From positions 1,054,001 to 1,118,000 of the forward strand of contig NZ_BKZW01000002.1 of NCBI RefSeq assembly GCF_008974265.1: a stretch of 64,000 nucleotides of DNA. Reading direction: 5' to 3'. The translations under genes and the position numbers were made by a program. This DNA comes from Dictyobacter vulcani (GTDB taxonomy: Bacteria; Chloroflexota; Ktedonobacteria; Ktedonobacterales; Ktedonobacteraceae). How positions within the stretch are numbered: position 1 is the first letter of the stretch; the number at the start of each line of letters is the position of its first letter. Shown one piece after another: positions 16,946 through 24,684 of the stretch. Under the pieces are notes generated by a model. It worked only from the letters and a program-made list of their open reading frames with translations, was not told the DNA's origin and ran no database searches.

Positions 16946-17425
16946 TCAAAGCGTATCCATATCAGCGGTAAGCAGACTGGCAGTCATTGACATAGCATAG
17001 TGATGAACCTCGAAGCCAAATTTTTGCCAGAAACACAGGCCCACTGCATTATTTTTTAACACATCCAGGTGGATTTCTTGCGCACCCTGGTGCCGTAATT
17101 CCTGGAATACTGCCATGGCTAATTGATGTGCATAGCCCTGTTTGCGAAATTCAGGGATAATGTAAAAATCTTGAATCATACCTGAAGTTTTCAAGGTGAA
17201 TGGATGGGATGAGGTATAGAAACTGGCAAAGCCTATGATCTGCTCCTGGACGAGCGCTAACCAGAAATAATGTGAGCCTGCTTGCGACCTTTGCACGACA
17301 TTCGTAATCCAGAGATTAACTACTTCCCGTATAGTCTCTTTATCATCCAATTCTAGATTATATGCATAGCCTAATTGTTGCACGCTAGCTAAATCTGCTG
17401 GCCTGACTGGTCGTATTTCAAGCAT
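16946..17425 (-). CDS. GNAT-family N-acetyltransferase
   Basis: About 159 residues from ATG 17425, which has GGGGAG eight bases upstream; an earlier start at 17467 is possible but lacks a site. The acetyl-CoA motif reads FYIIPEFRKQGYAHQLAMAVF, preceded by IIGFASFY and followed by LDVLKNNAVGLCFWQKFGF, the standard GNAT order. The acceptor substrate cannot be told. It lies downstream of the F420-dependent dehydrogenase on the same strand, with a hairpin between them. Confidence 0.85.
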   Translation of the reverse strand: MLEIRPVRPADLASVQQLGYAYNLELDDKETIREVVNLWITNVVQRSQAGSHYFWLALVQEQIIGFASFYTSSHPFTLKTSGMIQDFYIIPEFRKQGYAHQLAMAVFQELRHQGAQEIHLDVLKNNAVGLCFWQKFGFEVHHYAMSMTASLLTADMDTL

Positions 17426-17478
17426 AATGTGGTCTCCCCATGTATGAAAACGCTGGATAGCCTGCATTTTTAAATATA

Positions 17479-17524
17479 AGAGGACGCGTCCATATCCTCT
17501 TACAGGTCATGGACGCGTCCCTCT
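17479..17524 (-). terminator. Stem-loop after the F420-dependent dehydrogenase gene
   Basis: AGAGGACGCGTCCAT pairs with ATGGACGCGTCCCTCT apart from one bulged base. Each arm contains the self-complementary GGACGCGTCC. It begins 21 bases beyond the dehydrogenase stop codon. There is no clear T-run, so it may only be a transcript-end stabiliser. Confidence 0.45.
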
Positions 17525-17544
17525 GGTGCTCTCTTCGCGAATAC

Positions 17545-18558
17545 TTAGCCCCAGCGGCTACGCAGCCGTGGCAGGATCTGCTTGGAGTACAGTTGCAGGA
17601 AGCGGGACTGATCGTCGCCTGGATAATGGAAGATCAGGTGGGTGAAACCGAGTTCGATGTAATGACGAATCTGCTCGACATGTTCCTCTGGATCAGAGGA
17701 GACGAGCCAGCGGCGATGCGCCTGATCGGCAACCCCTTCGGCCTTGCGCTCCATTTCACGGGCATCATGGATGTTTACTTTGTCCTCAGCGGGCAGTGCA
17801 AGGGCCGCCCAGATGCGTGTATCGGCCAGAGCATGTTCGCGGTCAGTGTCAAATGCGACTTTGATCTCGATGGTGCGCTCGACATCGTCTGGATCTTTAT
17901 TGGCCGCTTTGGCGCCCTCGGCTACTGCTGGCAGCAGTTTATCACGATACAGCTCATCACCTTTACCAGAGGTGCAGATAAAGCCATCACCGGCGCGACC
18001 AGCAAACTTGGCCGCAACAGGTCCGCCAGCACCGATATAGATAGGCACAGGTTGTTTTGGCTTATCATAAATGGTCGCGTTTTTGGTCTTATAATATTGA
18101 CCATCAAAGTTGACCAGATCTTCAGTCCAGAGTTGTTTGATCAGGGCCACTGATTCGCGCAAGCGTGCCAGGCGCTCTTTAGGCTCCGGGAAATCCGCAG
18201 CGGTCACAGCGACCTCGTTCAATGATTCACCAGAACCAATACCGAGGATTACGCGATTGGGATAGAGGACTCCCAGGGTGCCGAAGGCCTGGGCGATAAT
18301 GGCTGGCTGATAGCGGAACGTAGGTGTCAGAACACTGGTACCCAGCTCGACGCGCTTTGTGCGCTCGCCGACTGCTCCCAACCAGACCAGAGCCTGGGGG
18401 GCATGACCATTGGTGTGTCGCCATGGCTGGAAATGATCGCTGATCCAGACACTATCAAAGCCAGCATTTTCAGCCTCAACCGAATAGTCCAACAATGCGC
18501 GTGGACCAAACTGTTCCGCTGATGCTTTATATCCAAGTTTTAAGGGATGCTTTCCCAT
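17545..18558 (-). CDS. fgd: F420-dependent glucose-6-phosphate dehydrogenase
   Basis: 337 residues, the same length as mycobacterial Fgd1, and recognisably close to it from end to end: LKLGYKASAEQFGPR at the start, the active-site region SDHFQPWRHTNGHAP, GTSVLTPTFRYQPAIIAQAF, LYPNRVILGIGSGESLNE, then GRAGDGFICTSGKG. The enzyme oxidises glucose-6-phosphate to 6-phosphogluconolactone with the deazaflavin F420 and supplies reduced F420 to other oxidoreductases. This implies that the organism makes F420. The luciferase-like protein at 29106 is a possible user. No F420 biosynthesis gene is in the window. The lactonase-type protein at 21904 could act on the product, but the two genes are not linked. 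Confidence 0.9.
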   Translation of the reverse strand: MGKHPLKLGYKASAEQFGPRALLDYSVEAENAGFDSVWISDHFQPWRHTNGHAPQALVWLGAVGERTKRVELGTSVLTPTFRYQPAIIAQAFGTLGVLYPNRVILGIGSGESLNEVAVTAADFPEPKERLARLRESVALIKQLWTEDLVNFDGQYYKTKNATIYDKPKQPVPIYIGAGGPVAAKFAGRAGDGFICTSGKGDELYRDKLLPAVAEGAKAANKDPDDVERTIEIKVAFDTDREHALADTRIWAALALPAEDKVNIHDAREMERKAEGVADQAHRRWLVSSDPEEHVEQIRHYIELGFTHLIFHYPGDDQSRFLQLYSKQILPRLRSRWG

Positions 18559-18871
18559 ACTATAAATTCCTCTCTACTCTATGCATACTACTGAGGAAAC
18601 TTTTGTGTCAAAAACTCTTCCACTCGGACTACGAAGGAATAGCTACATCGCGTTTCAAAACTCTTTGTTCTTGAAGCATACCACCTGGAGAAAAATGTCT
18701 CAAATTTAGCGTCCTGCTAATTTCAGGGCAAAGATGAGACCCATAAAATCTAGCAACTAGATTACGAGAGAAGTAGCTCTGGATTTATAGTAAAAAAATC
18801 TTGAAATTCTCATCGTATCATTTCATTTTTTATATGTATTTTGTAAACGATTTGAACATTTTTTGGTGTTT

Positions 18872-18900
18872 TTGAATGTTTATTATACTGTAATTATAAT
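18872..18900 (+). promoter_or_regulatory. Sigma-70-type promoter of the aquaporin gene
   Basis: TTGAAT (18872-18877) and TATAAT (18895-18900) are exactly 17 bases apart. Transcription would start near 18907, giving a 100-base leader to ATG 19007 and arguing against upstream start codons. Confidence 0.75.
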
Positions 18901-19006
18901 GGTATTTTACTCCCTTGCAGGCCGGTTAGATTGGCCTCTGTGGCTCTGTAAGGATAGGTTGAAGTATCTTGTGAACGTAGCAAAAGGAGAAAGAAGGTAT
19001 TATTTA

Positions 19007-19888
19007 ATGGATGATCGTGTAATTGATAGTTATGTCGAAGATGATTTGGATTCTGTTGAAGATGCACCGGTTGCCGAACGCTTACCTGTATCGAAGCGGC
19101 ATGGCATCTCACGCAAAGCGATCAGTGCTGTAGTTGCAGAACTTATTGGATGTTTCTTATTTATTTTTATTGGAGCCGGTTCAATTATCGCAAATACCTG
19201 GTCGCAAGGCGCTGTAGGGCTGATTGGCATTGCGGCCGCGCATGGATTGGCACTCGGCGTTTTGATTACCATTTTTGGAGTAACCTCTGGTGGCCATTTT
19301 AATCCTGCCGTCACAATATCGCTGCTGGTTGCCAGGCGGATTACATTTGTGCTGGCTATCTTCTATGTGCTGGCACAATTGGCTGGCGCCATCCTTGGAG
19401 CTTTAATGCTACGGCTCGTGTTTCCTGAACACGTCTGGAAAGCAGCTCTGCTGGGAACTCCGGGTCTTTCAAGTGGAATATCAGTGGGGGCCGGTATCGC
19501 GATTGAGGCTCTCTTAGCCTTTTTCTTAATGCTCACTATTTATGGAACGGCCATAGATAGCCGCGCCCCTAAGCTTGGTGGACTGGCCATTGGGCTGGCC
19601 CTACTGGCAGATATCCTGGGTGGAGGAGTGCTAACTGGAGGTGCTGTGAATCCTGCCCGCTCCTTTGGTCCCGCCCTGGTCAGTAACATCTGGACGAATC
19701 AGTTCATCTATTGGATTGGTCCAATCGTTGGAGCAGTCCTGGCCACCTGTCTCTATGAATACTTGATTTTGCCCCGCTCTGAAGAGGACGCCGACTTCCT
19801 TGAGCCAACGGATGATTATGATGATGATGATGATGATGAGAGTGTTGTCCCACAAGAAGTCAAAGAGCGCAACTTTGCTGCCGAATAG
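19007..19888 (+). CDS. MIP-family channel (aquaporin or glycerol facilitator)
   Basis: About 293 residues. An acidic and basic N-terminal extension of 35 residues precedes six membrane helices with both pore motifs, GGHFNPAVTISLL and GGAVNPARSFGPAL. The wording NPARSFGPA is typical of water-selective members, but the pore-selectivity residues cannot be assigned without alignment. The C-terminus is an Asp/Glu-rich tail (DDYDDDDDDES). The start at ATG 19007 follows AAAAGGAGAAAGAAGG. Confidence 0.9.
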   Translation: MDDRVIDSYVEDDLDSVEDAPVAERLPVSKRHGISRKAISAVVAELIGCFLFIFIGAGSIIANTWSQGAVGLIGIAAAHGLALGVLITIFGVTSGGHFNPAVTISLLVARRITFVLAIFYVLAQLAGAILGALMLRLVFPEHVWKAALLGTPGLSSGISVGAGIAIEALLAFFLMLTIYGTAIDSRAPKLGGLAIGLALLADILGGGVLTGGAVNPARSFGPALVSNIWTNQFIYWIGPIVGAVLATCLYEYLILPRSEEDADFLEPTDDYDDDDDDESVVPQEVKERNFAAE

Positions 19889-19908
19889 ACCATAAATCCA
19901 TTCTTTGT

Positions 19909-20056
19909 CTCAACGTGATCACGTTGCCCGTAGGTTCGACGCTTGCCGTCGATTGGCTCCTCAATGTGATCACGTTGACGGTAGGTTCGACGCTTGTCGT
20001 CGATTGGCTCCTCAACGTGATCACGTTGACGGTAGGTTCGACGCTTGTCGTCGATT
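19909..20056. repeat. Three tandem 51-bp palindromic repeats
   Basis: Units start at 19909, 19960 and 20011, with few differences. Units 1 and 3 contain the perfect 16-bp palindrome CAACGTGATCACGTTG; in unit 2 one base breaks its symmetry. All contain GTAGGTTCGACGCTTG and CGTCGATT, which can form a second hairpin. They fill the gap between the convergent aquaporin and ATP synthase c genes and end two bases short of the latter's stop codon. Because 51 is a multiple of three, an open frame of repeated 17-residue blocks runs through them, which I regard as an artefact. Confidence 0.85.
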
Positions 20057-20057
20057 A

Positions 20058-20279
20058 TTAATGCAGCAGCAGCAACATGGCGATTAACAGCGAATAGACA
20101 GCGATCGTTTCTGCAAAGACCAGTCCGAGCAGGAAATTGGGGCGAATGGCGTTAGCGGCTTCGGGATTACGTCCCAGGGCTTCATAAGCTTTGCCATTGG
20201 AGAGTCCCATCGCCAGACCCGCACCGATCGCTCCCAGGCCAATCGCCAGACCAACTGCAAGTGTTTGAAAGTTTAACAT
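20058..20279 (-). CDS. atpE: ATP synthase F0 subunit c (orphan copy)
   Basis: 73 residues from ATG 20279, which follows GGAGG at eight bases. Two membrane helices are joined by the polar loop YEALGRNPEAANAIRP, with the ion-carrying glutamate in VFAETIAVYSLLIAML. The first helix has the glycine-rich LAIGLGAIGAGLAMGL packing motif. This is a normal proton-translocating c-ring subunit. None of the other F0F1 genes is beside it: its neighbours are an aquaporin and a response regulator. It is either a displaced gene or a second copy. Confidence 0.9.
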   Translation of the reverse strand: MLNFQTLAVGLAIGLGAIGAGLAMGLSNGKAYEALGRNPEAANAIRPNFLLGLVFAETIAVYSLLIAMLLLLH

Positions 20280-20557
20280 AGTGGTTTCCTCCATCTTTCT
20301 TTACGAGTCTTTTTCCTCGTTTTGTGTTTTGCGTTTCCTCTATCTATATTCTACTCATGAATAGTTAAAAATCCCATCATCCATCTGGCTGATTTGCCAT
20401 CCTCCAAACGGACTATGCCTGTTATCATACTTTATTCTATGTTTCCTGCTATATGGCTATCATTCATTTGTCGGATGGTTTTATGCGACTGTTTTTTGTT
20501 ATAATACTTGTAGAATAATAAAGGATAAAAAGAAGAAAGATCATTTGAGGAAGAGCG

Positions 20558-21264
20558 ATGGAATGTAGCAAGCAAAAAAAGATCCACCTGCTCATTGCGA
20601 ACAATTCACAGGTTGTGCATGCTGGTGTAAGCAGTATGCTGGCGGGAAATCCAGAGATTGAACTGGTTGCCTTCGCGAACAGTATCCCAGAAACCTTACG
20701 CCTGGTTGGTGAGTGCCAGCCAGATGTGTTGTTGATCGATCCGCATATGCCGGGGCAGGACGGATTGCGGGCGATTGAACTAATTCGTGGCGAGTGGCCG
20801 CAGGTTGCGATTCTTGTTTTGACTATTCATGAGCCTGGGAGCATCTGAAGCGAATTTTACAGGCCGGAGTGCTGGCTTATCTGACACTTCAGACTGAACG
20901 TGCCGTCCTTATTCATGCGATCCATGCGGCGGCCCATGGCTACACGCTGCTCTCGCCTAGTGCCATTGTCCATTTACTGGCCCCCACCAGTCTGCCGCTG
21001 AACGAGATACGTCTTCAGGAAGAGACAGCCTCTACTGTGGTGCACGAAGCCGCGGTCTTAACTCAACGGGAGCTAGAAGTACTACATTGTGTGGCCTGTG
21101 GCGAGCGCAACAAAGAGATCGCTATCCATCTAGGGATTAGCGAGCCGACCGTGAAATCCCATCTGGCCAGTATCTACTACAAACTGGATGTCGATTCTCG
21201 TGCCTCAGCGGTAGCAGTGGCACTGGAACAGGGTTTGCTTTCGCTGCAGAAAAATCCTGCTTAG
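20558..21264 (+). pseudogene. NarL/LuxR-type response regulator, frameshifted, degenerate receiver
   Basis: The receiver runs from ATG 20558 to about 20840, where one G is missing (CCTGGGAGC for an expected CCTGGGGAGC). The next frame continues HLKRILQAGVLAYLT and ends with a clear LuxR helix-turn-helix (LTQRELEVLHCVACGERNKEIAIHLGISEPTVKSH, in pieces) at 21264. The restored length of about 235 residues is typical. The receiver keeps the phospho-acceptor Asp in LLIDPHMPG, but the acidic pair is Asn-Asn (LIANNSQ) and the conserved Lys is Leu (AYLTL). Phosphorylation control is therefore doubtful even if the frameshift is a sequence error. No sensor kinase is adjacent. Confidence 0.8.
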
Positions 21265-21380
21265 GTATATGGCTGTGCCTACTTTGCTGGTTCCTCTTGT
21301 TGAGAAGGGACTTTTGTAGTATAAGGAGTAAAGAGATTTTATTTTGTTTTAGCCAGATCCTTTTGAAAGAGATATGCATC

Positions 21381-21647
21381 GTGCAAGATCATCCAAACAG
21401 CCAGTTACCTGAAATAGAGCAAGAAGAACTTAGACCAGAGGATGAAGGGGAGGTCGCTGAGGTCTTTCCTACGCGCAAATTAAAACCGCTTACCATGCTC
21501 CTCTGGGTGCTTATCGTGCTGGTGGTGATTGGCTTTGCCATCTTTGGCGTCACCACCTTACAACATCATGCGCCTACGCCACCAGACAACACGCAAGGCG
21601 CTATCGAACATGCCATTGTTCTGGCTTCCTTGTTGTTTATGCACTAA
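21381..21647 (+). CDS. Small membrane protein with acidic N-terminus
   Basis: About 88 residues from GTG 21381, which has GAAAGAGA upstream; an earlier in-frame start exists at 21297. A Glu/Asp-rich N-terminal segment precedes one membrane helix (LLWVLIVLVVIGFAIFGV) and a short Pro/His stretch, and the protein ends in a second mildly hydrophobic segment. No family recognised. A strong terminator follows. Confidence 0.5.
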   Translation: MQDHPNSQLPEIEQEELRPEDEGEVAEVFPTRKLKPLTMLLWVLIVLVVIGFAIFGVTTLQHHAPTPPDNTQGAIEHAIVLASLLFMH

Positions 21648-21665
21648 TATTCTATTTTTTACCAT

Positions 21666-21711
21666 AAAAGGCTCGCCTGGCACAATTATGACTGCCAGAC
21701 GAGCCTTTTAT
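21666..21711 (+). terminator. Rho-independent terminator
   Basis: AAAAGGCTCGCCTGGCA pairs with TGCCAGACGAGCCTTTT with one mismatch, and is followed by T-rich sequence. It closes the small membrane protein gene. Confidence 0.8.
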
Positions 21712-21903
21712 GCGTTTTTCCTATCAGACATGGGATTACACCACCAGGACAACTTTCTCGTGGTGAAGCGAGCATGTCGATAAGGGAACCAATCGGCCGC
21801 GAGTGCCGAACTTACCTATATTGGCTATATTTTATGATAGATGATGCAATCTGCGTTTAGTCCTATTTGTGCAGCCATAACGTCTCCTACTAGCATTCTG
21901 CTT

Positions 21904-22968
21904 TTAGTTCAGGACCTTAATACATACTGGATGCTCAATATCAATAACTTCTCCAGTCTCACTCAATTTTCCTGTCTGCTGATCCAGGGCAAACGTCACG
22001 AGGTTATTACCATCCTGATTAGCGACCAGCAGGAACTTACCGTCAGGTGTCAGGGTAAAGTTGCGTGGTGTTTTTCCCTGTGTGGAAACATGTTGTAGAG
22101 GTGTCAGGAGACCCGTAGAGGAATCCAGAGCAAAGACTGCGATACTATCATGACCGCGATTCGAGCCATACAGGAATTTTCCTGATGGATGGATCAAGAT
22201 CTCGGCGGCCGTACTCTCGCCCTGATAGCCTTCTGGTAGCGCACTGACGGTTTGAATCTCATTGAGTGTCTGTATTTCTGGCTCATAGCTGAATGCAGTA
22301 ATTGTTGAGCTCAGTTCGTTAATCACATAAGCATAATTACGCTCAGGATGGAAGACAAAATGTCTGGGACCGGATCCAGCTTTGACGGTGGTTTCTCCCT
22401 GGAGTACCAGTTTCTCGGCCTCTAGATCGATTTTATAACTGATAATCTTGTCCTGTCCCAGGTCTGGTACAAAAATGTACTTGCCATCTGGGGCAAGATT
22501 GGCCGAATGAGGATGGGCCGCCTCCTGCCTGTCTGGATTGATGCTGTGGCCCTGATGCTGAACATTATAGGTCATTTTTTTGATGCGACCATCTTCATCC
22601 AGGGGATAGAGACAGATATTGCCACCTGAATAATTGACCACCACCAGATGGGTGCGCGTGCCATCAAAGGTAAGGTGACAGGGAGCCGTGCCCTCGGTAG
22701 ATTGCTGATTGAGCAAGGTCAGATCTTTGTTCTGTGGATCAATCGCAAAAGCCGCCACCGCGCCCGGACCCTCCGTAGACTCACTTACCGCATACAGATA
22801 CTTCTGATTTGGAGTAACGATCAAAAAGGAAGGATTCCCAATGCCAGAGGTGCTACTGATCGGCTTGAGTTTGCCTGTTGTGCGATCAAGTGTATACACA
22901 TAAATACCTTGATCATCCTTGTCCGCGTAAGAACCGATATACACATACGTAGTATTAGTCGTACTCAT
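21904..22968 (-). CDS. Lactonase family beta-propeller protein (6-phosphogluconolactonase type)
   Basis: 354 residues with the repeated propeller blades of PF10282: YVYIGSYADKDDQGIYVYTLD at the start, then repeated motifs such as SFLIVTPNQKYLYAVSE, HSANLAPDGKYIFVPDLG, HFVFHPERNYAYVINE and NFTLTPDGKFLLVANQDGN. Family members include Pgl (YbhE), which opens 6-phosphogluconolactone, and muconate-cyclising relatives. Given an F420-dependent glucose-6-phosphate dehydrogenase in the same window, a role in the oxidative pentose phosphate branch is possible but not shown, as the genes are 3 kb apart and in separate transcripts. No signal peptide. Confidence 0.88.
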   Translation of the reverse strand: MSTTNTTYVYIGSYADKDDQGIYVYTLDRTTGKLKPISSTSGIGNPSFLIVTPNQKYLYAVSESTEGPGAVAAFAIDPQNKDLTLLNQQSTEGTAPCHLTFDGTRTHLVVVNYSGGNICLYPLDEDGRIKKMTYNVQHQGHSINPDRQEAAHPHSANLAPDGKYIFVPDLGQDKIISYKIDLEAEKLVLQGETTVKAGSGPRHFVFHPERNYAYVINELSSTITAFSYEPEIQTLNEIQTVSALPEGYQGESTAAEILIHPSGKFLYGSNRGHDSIAVFALDSSTGLLTPLQHVSTQGKTPRNFTLTPDGKFLLVANQDGNNLVTFALDQQTGKLSETGEVIDIEHPVCIKVLN

Positions 22969-23242
22969 CGTAAACTAGTTTCCTCTCCGGTAAAAATACG
23001 TCAATAAAAAGTATCTTTTGCGGTCGCCGTGTGAATGAAGAATTGATCGTGTTCGTGTTGCGCTCCAATAAAGTAATCCTTCATGTTTATATTACCATTA
23101 TGGCATGAAATGCAGGGTGAGCATAACTCAATTTTTCCTTGACGCCTTAAAAAATGAATGCTACTTTATAAACATAAAAATAGCTATATAGGCATTTTGT
23201 CATAGTAATGTGCTTGTATTTCTTGTAGAAAGAGGCGCACCA

Positions 23243-24514
23243 ATGGCATTGACAGGCATTGAGCAGAGCGTACTGGCAGCATTGGATGAGCAAGGATTGA
23301 TCCAGAGTCTTCGTGCTTTTCTGCGTATTCCCAGTATTACGGGCCAGGAAATTGAGGCACAGCGCTGGTTGGGACAGCGGATGCAGGAAATAGATTTAGC
23401 CGTAGATCTCTGGACGATAGATGTTCCAGCCCTTCAACAACATCCTGCGTTTCCTGGAATGGAGGTTGAGCGTAGCCAGCAGGAGGCTCTGGGACTGGTT
23501 GGGACATGGCAAGGTCGTGGGGAACCTGGTAAGCGCCTGATTTTTAATGGACATCTGGATGTTGTGCCGGTGGGTGATCGCACTCAGTGGTCACATGATC
23601 CCTGGGGGGCTGAGTTGGATGATGAGATTATTTATGGACGCGGCGCCTGTGATATGAAGGGTGGTTTGATGGCTGCCTTATATGCCATCAAAGCGATAAA
23701 AGATGCCGGTGTTTCACTGCCTGGCTCGCTGGCAATCCAGAGTGTTATTGGTGAGGAGGATGGGGGACTCGGCACCTTTGCCACCCTGTTGCGTGGACAT
23801 ACCGGCGATGCCGCGATTGTGTGTGAGCCGACCAATCTTAAACTGGTGCCAGCCCATGCTGGAGCCCTGACGTTTCTGGTCCACGTCACTGGTAAATCCG
23901 CCCACGCCTGCGCACGCCTGGAAGGAGTCAGTGCGATAGAGAAATATGTAGCCATTCATCGTGCGTTGCTCCAACTTGAGCATGAGCGCAATAGTAACGT
24001 GACACATCCACTGCTTGGTAAATTAAAACTCCCATATCCATTAAGCATTGGTCGTGTCCAGGCTGGCAACTGGTCATCCTCGGTGCCTGACGAATTAATT
24101 TTTGAGGGACGCATCGGTGTAGCCATGGGAGAGCGTTGCCAGGTTGTACGTGAGCAGTTTGAGCAGACCCTGAACAATTTATGTCAGGCCGACGACTGGC
24201 TGAAAGATCATCCGCTCGAAATTGTCTGGACTGGTGGACAGTTTGAAAGCGGCGAAATTCCGTTGGACCATCCTCTGGTCCAATGCAGTGGCAAATGTCT
24301 CCAGGACCTGACGGGGCAGTTTCCTGCTATTGAAGGATTGACGGCTGGCACCGATTTACGTCAGCTAGTCAACTTTAGCAACATTCCCGCGCTCCTCCTG
24401 GGACCTGGCGATGTCCGGGTGGCGCATATGCCTGATGAATCCGTGCGTGTGTCAGATGTTTTGCAGGCGGCCCGCGCGTATATCCTGATAGCCATGCGCT
24501 ATTTACAGCAGTAA
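23243..24514 (+). CDS. M20 family metallopeptidase (ArgE/DapE-like)
   Basis: About 423 residues from ATG 23243, with AAAGAGG upstream. The zinc ligands and catalytic residues are in place: GHLDVVPVGD, GRGACDMKGG, the EE pair in VIGEEDGG, the Glu in CEPTNLK and a late histidine in VRVAHMPDE. A dimerisation insert lies between about residues 200 and 310. The family deacylates amino acids or cleaves dipeptides. The wording is close to the ArgE/DapE group, but the substrate cannot be fixed. It stands alone. Confidence 0.88.
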   Translation: MALTGIEQSVLAALDEQGLIQSLRAFLRIPSITGQEIEAQRWLGQRMQEIDLAVDLWTIDVPALQQHPAFPGMEVERSQQEALGLVGTWQGRGEPGKRLIFNGHLDVVPVGDRTQWSHDPWGAELDDEIIYGRGACDMKGGLMAALYAIKAIKDAGVSLPGSLAIQSVIGEEDGGLGTFATLLRGHTGDAAIVCEPTNLKLVPAHAGALTFLVHVTGKSAHACARLEGVSAIEKYVAIHRALLQLEHERNSNVTHPLLGKLKLPYPLSIGRVQAGNWSSSVPDELIFEGRIGVAMGERCQVVREQFEQTLNNLCQADDWLKDHPLEIVWTGGQFESGEIPLDHPLVQCSGKCLQDLTGQFPAIEGLTAGTDLRQLVNFSNIPALLLGPGDVRVAHMPDESVRVSDVLQAARAYILIAMRYLQQ

Positions 24515-24684
24515 AAAAAAGTGATCAACCGGGCGGAAAAAGAGATTTCGTTTGATATTCTTTGCTGCCAGTCATACAATGAGATGCATGCTGTGTCGAT
24601 TCAGAGGCCACTGGCGCAACTTGCCGTTTCTTTGTTGAAGCTGCTAGCATACAAATATTCTACTATTTACAAAGGAGTAAAGCT

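Noticed and set aside
17509..18153. 214-codon plus-strand frame opposite the F420-dependent dehydrogenase gene
   Set aside because: The minus-strand gene has a full-length family match; the opposite frame is its shadow and has no recognisable domain.
19905..20087. Open frame of three repeated 17-residue blocks
   Set aside because: It arises because the 51-bp DNA repeat is a multiple of three; there is no ribosome site and the frame runs into the 3' end of the ATP synthase c gene on the other strand.
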